Below are positions 12,353-22,900 of a DNA stretch of 64,000 bases, piece after piece. How positions within the stretch are numbered: position 1 is the first letter of the stretch; the number at the start of each line of letters is the position of its first letter. The translations under genes were made by a program, and so were the position numbers. The DNA is from Actinernus sp. WN-2022 (lineage: Eukaryota; Cnidaria; Anthozoa; Actiniaria; Actinernidae): NCBI GenBank assembly GCA_030867875.1, contig JAOWCC010000019.1, positions 81,496,861 to 81,560,860 on the forward strand, written 5' to 3'. The notes beneath the pieces were generated by a model, which did not search any database, had not been told where the DNA came from, and was given only the letters and a program-made list of their open reading frames with translations.

Positions 12353-14258
12353 TCAATTCACAGCTTCTGTTTGTCCCAGCTTCTTATTCGCATGGCTTCT
12401 TATTTGGATCCAGGGGGGGTGGGGGGGTATTATCAGCTTTTTAATTGTTGCTTATATAGAATAGTAATATCAATAACACGCATATATTTTACTCTAGGAT
12501 CAGTATTTTGCATCATAAAGCCTAAGCCCTGATATCCACATCACTGGAATTTAGTCCATCCTCACTTTAAGCACTTTCATGTGTTAATGCAAACCGATTT
12601 CATTGTGATATTAACCAGATCACTCCTTCCTATGCTTTATTTAAACGACTTGTGCATTTACTTATTCTTTATTTTCGGTAGTAAACCTGATAACAGTCAA
12701 TAATACGTAGTAATACATTGTCACTAATAAATCGAGTCAGCTCTTAGCACACGTACTGCGGTGCATTTCTATTTTTAATTTGGCCACGCTGTCTCGCTTT
12801 TCATGGGTTAATATTTGCTATGGTCAATTGCATTCTGTCACACAATCACTCTATAGAATCGCCAAAAGTTTGCTTGCTTCCGTTTTGCATTTTAGTGATC
12901 AATCCAATCGGAAGCCAGCCTCATTCACATTTGTAGTTGGTGGGTCACGGATTTATGAAATAAGCTACTGGTTTCCGATTCGCATTTGGAGTGGTCAAGT
13001 CAAACTTTTACTCTGAAAGAGGAAACCAGCTTCCTCCTGATTTGCAAACTGAGACACCAGCTACTGAATGATTCGTATTTGTAGTTAAAAATAAGCCAGT
13101 CAAACTTTTAGTCTGAGAAAGGGTACAGCTTCTGATTTGCATTTCAGCTCAAATTTGAAACAGAGTTTCCTTTACACAAATTTCTCCATCTTGGCATCAC
13201 TTAGTTATTTGATATTTGCTGGGTCACAGATTATGTTATGCTCCTTGGCTATGCTACCCTGGTTCCAGAGGTTTTCTTCGCAGCTCGCGCACGCTGGCGC
13301 CGCTTCGCGGCTTAAACGTCACTCGCAGAAAAAACATAGAGAAAACCTCTGGAACCAGGGTATGGCTATGCTCAATATCATCCTGATATTTGCCGGTACG
13401 GATTTTACATTTGGCTTGTCATTGCTGGCTTCCGATTTGCATTTCAGTGGTCAAGTACAACTTTTACTCTGAGAAAGAAGCCAGCTTCCGCCTGATTCGC
13501 AAACAGACACCAGCTACTGATTCGTATTTGTAGTAAAAAATAAGCCAAGTGTGTAAAGGAAACTGACTTATATTTGACTGTTTGGGAATCCTTTTAAAAA
13601 GTTTGACTTGACCCAGCAACTTCTTATTCGCAGCTTCTTTTTCGCCCAGCGTCTGTTTGGGAATCCAGAGGCTGGCTTCCGATTGGATTGACGACTAAAA
13701 TGCAAAACGGAAGCCAGCCAACTTTTGGCAATTATACCCTTCTATAGAGTGATTGTGTGACATGATGCAATCAAGCACCACAAAACTGCACTCTGGGGAG
13801 AACACTGTACTAAGCAAATATTGACCTCAAAGCACTGAGTGATGAAAGCCAAATTAAAAATAGAAATGCACCATGATAGTGTGTGCTAAGAACTGACTCA
13901 ATTTATTAGTGGCAATGTATTACTACGTACTATTGACTGTTATCGGTTTTACTACCGAAAATAAAGAATAACTAAATGCGTGAGTAGTTTAAGTAAAGCA
14001 TAGGAAGAAGTGATCTGGTAAATATCACGATGAAATGGGTTCCATTAACACATGAAAGCGCTTAAAGTGAGGATGGAGTGATGGACTAAATTCCAGTGAT
14101 GTGGATATGAGGGTTTAGGTTTTATGATGCAAAATACTGATAGAGTAAAATATAAGCAACAATTAAAAAGCTGAAAATACCCCCCCCCCCCCCCCCGGAT
14201 CCAAATAATTAGCCAGGCGAATAAGAAGCTGGGACAAACAGACTGAAGCTGTGAATCG
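12353..14258. mobile_element. Large foldback element, 1.9 kb, arms about 570 bp
   Basis: Inverted arms run from AATTCACAGCTTC at the left to GAAGCTGTGAAT at the right. They share GAATTTAGTCCATCC, the AATACATTG block, ATAGAAATGCA and ATCGGAAGCCAGC-type sequence. The centre (about 12930-13670) contains two direct copies of a 130-bp block (CAAACTTTTACTCTGA, GACACCAGCTACTGA, TTCGTATTTGTAGT) and a young MITE at 13255-13362. The right arm carries a run of 17 C at 14180-14196 where the left arm has GGGGGGGTGGGGGGG on the same strand, complementary as expected for inverted arms. Confidence 0.85.
13255..13362. mobile_element. 108-bp MITE with perfect 9-bp target duplication
   Basis: The TIR TACCCTGGTTCCAGAGGTTT is mirrored at the right end. 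The flanks TGGCTATGC (13246-13254) and TGGCTATGC (13363-13371) are identical 9-mers. The same terminus type (TACCCTGGTT, CAGAGGTT) bounds the larger element at 61120-61908. A 9-bp duplication is typical of Mutator-like elements; that assignment is inference. Confidence 0.9.
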
Positions 14259-16289
14259 GAAGCCAGCTTCACCCTGGTAATTATAGAAGTGTTGCACTAC
14301 CTTCAGTTATACATTTACTGCCATCTCAAATGCTTCTTTATTTTATTTTTTTATTGACATATAAAATGTCAGTCCATGGACAAAAAAAGTACTAGTGAAG
14401 ATTTCAAGCATCAGTACTGAAAATGAAATGTATTTTCTGTTAGAGAAACAGCTGCTGGATAAAAGTGAACTTTAGGCAAATAAGTAGACAGTTCTTGCTT
14501 GATTCTAAAGATGCATACCACTCACTTATAATTGAATGGTGGACGTCAATTGCATATTTTTGGCCATGTTTAGGAAGTCTAATTTTGAATTCCACTTAAG
14601 ATTTGGCAGGATAAATATTTAGTGCTTTTACATTCATAATTTGACGAGAATTTTTTTTATCGCAGTAGCACTTTAAGCCATGGTTTATCCAATAAACCAG
14701 TTTTTCTTACAAAAAAAATAATGTCATCTGAGTAACGATGCTTGAGCTCATCACTATCTTTGTTGAAGCCAAAACTCTATTATTAAAAATGGGGACCCCC
14801 GTGTCAAGTTTTCCCTTAATTTGGCAGGGAAATAAAACTAGGACATGCAACACACTTTCACTTAGTTTATAATTTAGCAGGAATTACATTACATTTTGCA
14901 ATTTTATCGTTAGAAATCTGAAAATAGATGTTAAATACATTTTGAGAGATTGAGCCATAAAATATTAACATTGAAGAAACTAGATGGCTGTAAAGTAGGG
15001 ACAAAATAGTTTGGGACACCCTGTATATACATGTATTGACATTGTACAGTCAATGGCATAATACCTTGCAGGGTATTGGAGGTCATATATACCTCTCTCT
15101 ACTAAGTTTAAGGTGCTATGTGCCTTAAAGGGAACCCCAACTGAAAAATCATGTTTACCCTCTACTGTTCCTTCTACTGCTGTGATTATTGAATGGTAAA
15201 AAAGTAAAGTATCTGTATTTAATGTCGATAGCCCCTTCAGTTCTCCCAGTATACCCACTTACCAGGGCATCTTGATTTTTTTATCTTCCTAAAAATATTG
15301 TCTTAACATCCAAACTTGAATGCTTACATTGTAAGTACATTTGTTTAGTATACACGTATTCTACTGGATACAATGTTTTTAATAATATTGATATGGTAAT
15401 AGTGCATTCTAAATAACTAAAAAACCGTGTTTTATCAGAGTAGACTGAATAGAAATAGTACCAGAAACACAAGGGTGATGAAACCCCCATGCTCTGTATT
15501 ATTAAGTGTATAAAAAGTACCTTGTCTAGACTACCGAAGAACCCATCTGTCATTTTATTTCATATGTGGTCCTTTTAATTCACTAAATAATCCATAGCAT
15601 AGCACTAAAGCAAGGTATGGCTATTACTTGTTTCAACTCCCTCATGTTTCTGAGAGTACCTATAACTTATTATTATATTATTATAAAACAGAGAAAGAAG
15701 ACATCAAGACATGTAACATATTCTGTCAGAAAACACTCTGTGATCACACTCGAGAAATGTTGAAAGTGCATGCCTTCTACTTGTGATTTAACAATTCTGA
15801 AATGAACAGAGTATTTTCTGGTGGAACGATATAGTTAAGTACATACATGTACATGTATGCATGATAATATCAAGGGTCAAACGGAGGATTTAGATTATTA
15901 CTAATAACTTTTGAATTCAGATATCAGTGTAATCAGGCCCTTGGTAATGTTTGGAACATCAGAAAGAAGTGTTTTAACGTTTTGATTAGTAGTTATGCTT
16001 AAAATAGGTATTTGTAATTATTTTTTAGATTAATATTTTAGTGACCACCATATAGTTTTTCAATGGCATTTACAGTCAGTCACGTGCATTTTCAGACAGT
16101 ATTGAGGAGTTAATTTTTTGAAAAGTTATACATCAGAGTAAATAAATATTTATTGTATGTTGGAAGCTATTCCGATTCAATGGACGAAATAAATATTGTT
16201 TAGTGAGAATCCAGTGTGTGACTGAAATTATTTTATCCTGGATTAAATGAATGGCAAAATTCGATATTATTAAATGACAAATTTGACAC
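14259..16289. other. Intergenic with repeat remnants
   Basis: It contains the inverse copy of the 893-1000 repeat at 14588-14676 and a mariner-terminus-like GGGACACCCTGTATAT around 15013. The open frames at 14980-15258 and 15281-15553 have no domain. Nothing else is supported. Confidence 0.4.
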
Positions 16290-16880
16290 GCATTAGCGGT
16301 GCTGTAAAATGTCGGGAAAATGAACGTAATATCTGAATTATCCCCGTCGGCAAAACGCAGTAAACCTTATATTATTCACTGATTATCCCAACTATAAAAT
16401 TCGGGTACATGACCAGTTTTGCATTAATTATACCATGCGGATTATTCGGTAAAACGCGCATTTTGCCCGTACATAACGCGTTTAGCTCGAGTGGTCCCGC
16501 CGCGTTTTGCTCCATTATACCAAAATGGATTATTTGGTAAAACACGCATTATACCCTAGTTATCGAGTGATGGTACATGACCCATTTTCCTCGGGTCGTC
16601 CCGCCGTCTTTTGCTTTAATTATACCAAACGGATAATTCGGTAAAACACGCATTTTGCTTTCGTTATCTCTGCATTATTATTCAAGTACTATGGATATCA
16701 TACACGCGTGATCTGCACGGGAAAATTCAGTAAAACGGTACGTTTACTGGAATAGTCTCATTTGGAAAATGTATAGATAACTCGCGTTATGACCTTTGGA
16801 AAATGCGAGAAAATGAACGGATTATGTGACGTTAGACTTAAATAAACCCTGCATCATCCAATGGTAAAACGCGGGCTTTT
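16290..16880 (+). repeat. Degenerate tandem repeat, about 90-105 bp unit
   Basis: ATTATACCAnnnGGAT followed by TTCGGTAAAACRCGCATTTTGC occurs at about 16427, 16514 and 16619, with related GGTAAAACG phrases before and after. Spacing is irregular (87 and 105 bp), so this is an old satellite-like array. Confidence 0.65.
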
Positions 16881-16890
16881 TTGCCGTGTT

Positions 16891-17627
16891 CGTTAAAGGG
16901 AAACTCGGCTGAAAAACGATCTTTGTTCTCAAGTGTTTGTTATGGATGCCTAAGTCTACTGTTATGTTTGTCTCCAGTAAATTGTACACTAGATGTCATT
17001 TATGCATTCCAGTCAATAAAATCATTTGAATTTCCTGTGTGCCGCCATCTTGGAACTCATGACGTCACAGTGTTGCCCCTATTGTTGCACAACAAAGGAG
17101 CTATTGTTTTCTGACAATAGGGGCAACACTGTGACGTCATAAGACCCAAATGACGGCGCACAGGAAATTGAAATGAGTTTTATCATAAATGAGATCTACT
17201 GTACAATTTACTGGAGACAAACACAGAAACTTGGGAAGAGGTCAAAACAATGGATTTCGAATGGGACCCAATTTTGTCAGGGGAGGTGGTGGGTGGAGGG
17301 TAATACCCCCTACCCCTTTTTTCGACGGTAATTTTCTCGCGTTGTAAAATAGGGATACCTGATTTTAATGCAGACACGCGTTCTTCTCTGCCTGTAGCAA
17401 TTCGAAATATAGTTACTTCTTCGATAAGTGTTTTATTCAAGAAGATACTTGTGGTCAAAAATCTAGATTTTGCCAAAATAGGTGGTGGGTTCTGGGTACA
17501 ACCCCCCTTCCATCAAAATTGGGTCCCGCCAGAGTACCATTGTTTTGACCTCTTCCCTTAAATAATCATCCATAACAATCACTTGAGAGCAAACATTGTT
17601 TTTTCAGCCAAGATCCCCTTTAACGAA
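16891..17627. mobile_element. Foldback element with a nested MITE in its right arm
   Basis: The left edge CGTTAAAGGGAAACTCGGCTG mirrors the right edge with CCCCTTTAACG. Arms share TGTCTCCAGTAAATTGTAC, the CAGTGTTGCCCCTATTG block and two TGACGTCA sites facing the centre. The right arm is interrupted by a separate TIR element at 17233-17557; removing it restores pairing between the arms. Confidence 0.85.
17233..17557. mobile_element. Nested 325-bp MITE inside a foldback arm
   Basis: The TIR GGGAAGAGGTCAAAACAATG is perfect at both ends, with further similarity through GGGACCCAATTTTG. It splits the right arm of the surrounding foldback at a TT dinucleotide. The open frame at 17183-17476 spans the junction and is spurious. 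Confidence 0.85.
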
Positions 17628-18208
17628 GTACTGTACCAGAACATTTCCTGCAAAAGGCCTATATTGCATAACACCTCACATAACACACTTCACATAACAC
17701 ACTCTGAACTTAACTTGCTCAAAAATATTACAATGTTAATTGACGTTTTTTGTGTATTTTAGAAAACAATTCTTTTTACCAGAGTTTACCAACCCATCCT
17801 TTTCAACATTTTAGAAATCAATGCTTTTCGGTAGGATTCATGGACTGATAATATTATTTCCCCTGTGAATATTTAGGGCCGAACATTATTTAGCGGTAGG
17901 GAAGGGCTATTAGATTTGTAAGGGGAGGGGGGGGGCACGATATTTTAAGCTCCAATTTAGGGGGGGTCAATGTTTTATATGCTCCTATTTTATATGGGGG
18001 GGGGGGGGACATAATTTTTAAATTAAGTATATATATAGGCTTATCCAAGGGGAGGGTCATTATTTTGTGAGGCCAGAGAAGGTTATTAGTGTTCTGTACT
18101 ATTATGTGTTAGGCCTCCATAAATAGTCTTTATTATTATTATTTATATCCTCTTCTCTCTCCTTCCTCCCGCATCTCCACCATTTTCATTTTACTGTGTG
18201 TAAATAAG
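17628..18208. other. Non-coding, G-rich remnants
   Basis: ACACACTTCACATAACAC-type short repeats lie near 17670-17705. Runs of seven to eleven G near 17927, 17963 and 17997-18008 resemble the low-complexity interiors of other elements in the window. No gene. Confidence 0.4.
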
Positions 18209-18536
18209 TGAAACTACGGCAAAGCTGACACAACGTAGGATTTTATATTGAATATTACAATATTTCGGCTGGCCAAACCAGCCTTCTTCAGGTACTAGAT
18301 GTTACAAGTGAAGAGCTCTAAGGTAAGAAGATCTATAAACGTGGTAAATTTCGCAATAGAAATTGCGAAAACGGGAAGTGACGTAGTCGAAAACTTGAAG
18401 TAGCAAAATAATATAAGAGATAAGCACTATGTTTCATCACGTATATTATATTCATACCATATGGTTGAATTTGGCCAGCCAAAATATTGTAATATTCAAT
18501 ATAAAATCCTACGTTGTCAGCTTTGCCGTAGTTTCA
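18209..18536. mobile_element. MITE, TIR about 60 bp
   Basis: TGAAACTACGGCAAAGCTGA and the following ACGTAGGATTTTATATTG are mirrored at the right end, as is GAATATTACAATATTT. About 328 bp long; no open frame. Confidence 0.85.
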
Positions 18537-19354
18537 TTTTGGCTGATTAGATCTGACTTGGCAACCAGCAGGATTTTCGTCCACGGTTCTTTGCAATTTC
18601 TCATGTAAATAAGTGACCCGAGCGAATCTGATTAGTTGAACGTTCCTCAGGAAACTGTCCATCGAACAAAGATTGCAATCTGATTGGTTGGGGGTGAAAT
18701 ATCTCGACTTGGAAAAAAATTCTTGTCAGTATTGTTTTAAAATATATATATATAACGCCGTCACGTACTGAAGCTTTATCGTGTCACGCTACTACATGTT
18801 CCTGGTTCGTATCGTTTGTATAAACCAGTATATCGCCCAGTTTGTTGCCAATCTGATATCTAATAAAGAGTTTAGTACTAAAAACCTCCACGAAATCGAA
18901 ACCACACATAATAATCAGGCTTGTATGTCTCAAACCTTCCATCACAAGAACTGAGACCATATGCAATCGCCTACCACTTGAATACATTATATTAGCAAAT
19001 TAACACAAAACCTTAATTTATATTCCCAAAGGCGGTTCAAAAAGTCGCAGGGTTTCGAGGTATTCTTGATTTCGGAAAAGCCAGACTACAATGAAGTCCC
19101 CCCAAAACGCTCACTTATGATTGCCCGGACTTATTGTCAAAAAACTTGTGGTATTTAGAGCCACAGTCAGTACCGACTCACCTTTTTGCAATGTCTTCTT
19201 GCAGCATAAATACTCCCAGAAAGATATAATTGTGTCCCTCCAATAGCGACAGCACGAGCAAACCTGTCCCATGGTTTCTGAGATTCGGCACTATACGGCG
19301 TTCGTATGAAGCGTAAAGCACAATTTAATCAAAACCTCGTATCATTCGACAAAT
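18537..19354. other. Upstream intergenic region of the GTPase gene
   Basis: Unique-looking DNA with no credible reading frame; the 67-codon minus frame at 18784-18987 has no domain. It probably belongs to the distal upstream region of the IFI44-like gene. Confidence 0.4.
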
Positions 19355-19597
19355 TTCTTGGAAATTCGGTTTGCTATGGAAATATATTTTACGTAATACT
19401 CCATTTAAGCGCCAACTGAAGGTCGCGAGTTCACGATGTTCTTAATTTCTTATTGGTTCGCTATTGACAACATTTAACATATCAAAGAATACGACTGGCT
19501 GTTAAAGAATGACTCTAATAACCTTTGTGTGTGTTTTTCGGGAAGTCACACCCTATTACCAAGAAACTGTATTTCCTAGAAATGATATTTCCAAGAA
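19355..19597 (+). promoter_or_regulatory. Cluster of three STAT-like TTCNNNGAA sites
   Basis: TTCTTGGAA (19355-19363), TTCCTAGAA (19573-19581) and TTCCAAGAA (19589-19597) all fit the GAS consensus bound by STAT proteins. They lie upstream of a candidate first exon ending at a good donor (19747) and of the ATG exon at 19863. The function is inferred from motif match and position only. Confidence 0.35.
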
Positions 19598-19746
19598 ACT
19601 GCATTAAAGCGATCTGGCGCGGAAAGAACGACTGAAGCACAACCTGCGAAGACTCTTCATAAACGTTCACCGCTCCTAGCTGAGATCTTCTCCAGACGAA
19701 ATCGTTGGTTCTTGTTCGTAGAAATTTATACGCTGCATTACTTAAG
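19598..19746 (+). other. Candidate 5'-UTR exon of the IFI44-like gene
   Basis: The sequence ends CTTAAG followed by a consensus donor GTGAGC at 19747, about 110 bases before the acceptor TTATAACAG of the ATG exon. No ATG-initiated frame fits. The 5' boundary is unknown; the start given is arbitrary. Confidence 0.35.
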
Positions 19747-19862
19747 GTGAGCTTATAACCACAGGTCTACATTTCAGCTTGTAGTGTTTACATATAGTTC
19801 ACCACTTTTTAACCGTAGGACTGAGTCGCAACGCTTATTTTCTTATTTTATAACAGCTGAAG

Positions 19863-19905
19863 ATGGGTGGCAATTCATCTAAACCTGAAGAGGAGGAACA
19901 AAATA
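19863..19905 (+). CDS. IFI44-like gene, exon 1 (ATG exon)
   Basis: The exon begins at 19857 after the acceptor TTATAACAG; the ATG is at 19863. It encodes 14 residues, MGGNSSKPEEEEQN, plus one base, and ends at a strong GTAAGG donor (19906). The Gly2/Ser6 pattern fits N-myristoylation. It is too short to stand alone; the evidence is the splice signals and phase match with exon 2. Confidence 0.65.
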
Positions 19906-22900
19906 GTAAGGCTTTGTTACATAAAATTGAATTATTAAAAAGCAGAAACACAATGTAGTAATGAAAAGGAAAAAGTTCTGAAGTTGTAGGCTTGCCTTTC
20001 CGTCAAGGGCCAATCAGATGACTTAAAGGAATTCTGGGATTACGAAATGCAATGCAATAGGTCATTTTGACGTAGCCTGCGTTGCGGCTCTGGAGTATCG
20101 GAGCGCAGCAACGCAGGCTAATTTTGACGATGTAGGCGCCCGCAGCTAGAACGATAGCTGCGGTTACACTAGACCAGTTTTACTAGGTATATTGGAAATT
20201 TACCTGGGTAAATTCGTGTTTTCGTGTCTAACCGATTTCCCCAGGAGAAAACGTACCTAGGTATATTTCCATAGTTACGAAAGAAAGAACAATGGAACTT
20301 TCTCTTGATAGCAGGATTTTATTGGGGCCAGTTTTATAATTACTGGGAACGACTTTATCTGGGGTAGTGTAACCACAGCTAATGGATATCTGTTTTAAAT
20401 AACCAAAGGCTGGTGAACGAGAACGAGTCTAAAATTAGCAGCTCGCGTCTATTTAACAAATCGCATTTTTTTTTTCGGGCCATTGTCTGTACTCCTATTG
20501 ATGATAGAAATGACGTCAAAATGTTGATCCAAAACTTTGCAGTGAAACAACGATATTATGGCATCATTCCTATAATCAATACGAGTAGGGATAATGGAAA
20601 ATGTATGCGATATTATTTTTTTACAACGACGAAGCACTTAGCTTCAAATGAGTGCGTAATAAACTGCTTTCGAGTTGAAAAAGGCCATTGAAAGTCAAAC
20701 CGGCTTTCTTTGATAAATGGCATCATACAAGGAAATTTGGTTCACCGATTTACTTCTGTCATTGATGGATTTAAATGCTTGTGAAATCCTTTCTTGTTTT
20801 TTTTTTCTTTGATCAGAAAAGTTCTTGTTGTAATTCTAGACTTCTGAGCGTCACAAACGGAACCACATATTCGCCGAAACTTTCTCCACTGAAGAGAAAA
20901 CTCACATTTTGCCAAATGACATCTCTTACCAAAATAACATATTTAATTAAACAGATGTAAAGTATACTGCAATAGTAGGGTTCAAGTATTCTTAGATTTT
21001 GGACTCAGGAATGTTACTTAGAATGAGAGTATACTTTAAGTATTCTGTACTTTTAGTATACTTGTAGTATACTAAAATTAGGCATAGTTTTGGACTCAGG
21101 AATGCTACTTACATTGTACTGCATGAGAGTATACTTTAAAGTGTCTGTGAAACGAAAATTGTTTTCACTTAATTTTATGAAACAAGGTATAAGTCATTGG
21201 CTTCTGTTGTTAGAACTGAATATCCTACCCTCCAAAACTGCAAAAGCTCAGTCGAACATGGCAAAATTCATGTGACAAATTGCGCTCGGTCAGAAGCATG
21301 TAAATTAGGCCTGTGACATAAATACCTTTGCACACACCGTTTTGTTTTCAAACTCTAAACAAAAGCAACTGCAAAGATTGTGTTCCAGGCCCCTTAGAAT
21401 CTGCCACACAAAAAGTGGTTATTTGAAATTTTCTTTTACATCAATTTTTGGTGTATAGTTATGTAATTTTAAATAATATCCCCTTAAAACTGTAAAAAAA
21501 AATTGTTTCACAGACACTTTTAAAGTGCCTATGAACAATACATTTTTATTTTAGATATCAATTAATTCTAAATCAAGTGAATAGGATGGTAAAATATATT
21601 TTGCTTTGAATGCTGTGCTGCTGAGTTAAGGAGGTTTTAATATCCAAAATGCTAATTACATGACGTCAGGGGAGGTATCTGCAATCACTTCTTAGTGGTT
21701 GTTAATGGGCATTTCTACTGATATAGGAAAACAAATTTTCTCACAATTAAAACTAAAACCTCCCGCTTAACTCAGCAGCACAGCATTCAAAGCAAGATAT
21801 ATTGTACCATTCCACTATTCACTTGATATAGAATTGATATCTAAAATAACAATTTATTGTTCATAGGCACTTTAATAGCCTCCTCCGCAGGCAACTCCTA
21901 ATTATAATCGAAAGAATCGAGAAAAGATGTGAAACCGGGCTTCCTGTGGTAGGGCCAGGCATGGCTCGCCGCATCTAAAACATATAAGAGTTGCCTGCGG
22001 AGGAGGCTAGCACTTGAAGTATACTGTACTTTTAGTATACTAAAAGTAGGCATAATTTTGGACTCAGGAATGCTACTTACAATGTACTGCATGAGAGTAT
22101 ACTTTAAGTATACTACAAGTATACTAAAAAAACACCATAATTTAGGTCTCAGGAATGCTAGTACACATACGTGAATCTTGCATGAAAAACTACTGTCCAG
22201 ATGATTCCTTTGTGAAAAAGTGTTTCCTTTGATATTCTTTGACCGGATATATTTCTTGATAATCCTTCCTGAAAAGTAAGTATCGCAAAGACAAACATTA
22301 TACAGTGTATAAACTCTTATTTTATGAAAAAATACGATTCAAATCGGAACTAACAGTCGTTGATCGGCGTCGTTGCATAAATTTCGATCAAACTGACCTG
22401 AGCGCTTTAGGGATTACGTCTTAATTTAATGTCCCAGGTTAAACTTTGTTTTGAAACAATACTTCAAGTAGCTAACAGTTTAGTTTCATCCATTTTCAAT
22501 CATATGATTTAATTAAGGAAAGATCTATTGGATTCCAACAATAAGAAAATTCATTCAACCAAGCCTTGCTTTGGATGTTGACAAATTGTCATTATGTATC
22601 AGTCAATTCCAAACCCGTGCACCCCCCCCCCCCCCCCCCCCCAACACGGGCATGGGGAATTTGACGAGTACCTAGGCCATCAGGGACGGGCATTTGACAA
22701 ACAGTGGGGGTAGGGGGTGGGGCATTTGATCGGTGTTTACAAAATACATAATGTCTGTCTACAAATTCGCATCGCTCGCGTCGAAATGGAGAACGTACGT
22801 GTCTTCGAGGACTGCCAGGATAAGGATTGCGCATTTGTAGAGGCCTGGCATGGTTTGAAAGAGTGAACCTGCCAAATTTGAAGGCCACTTTCAGAGGTAA

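Noticed and set aside
22592..22888. 98-codon minus frame with Gly-run C-terminus
   Set aside because: It reads through the TIR and a 21-C tract of a transposon.
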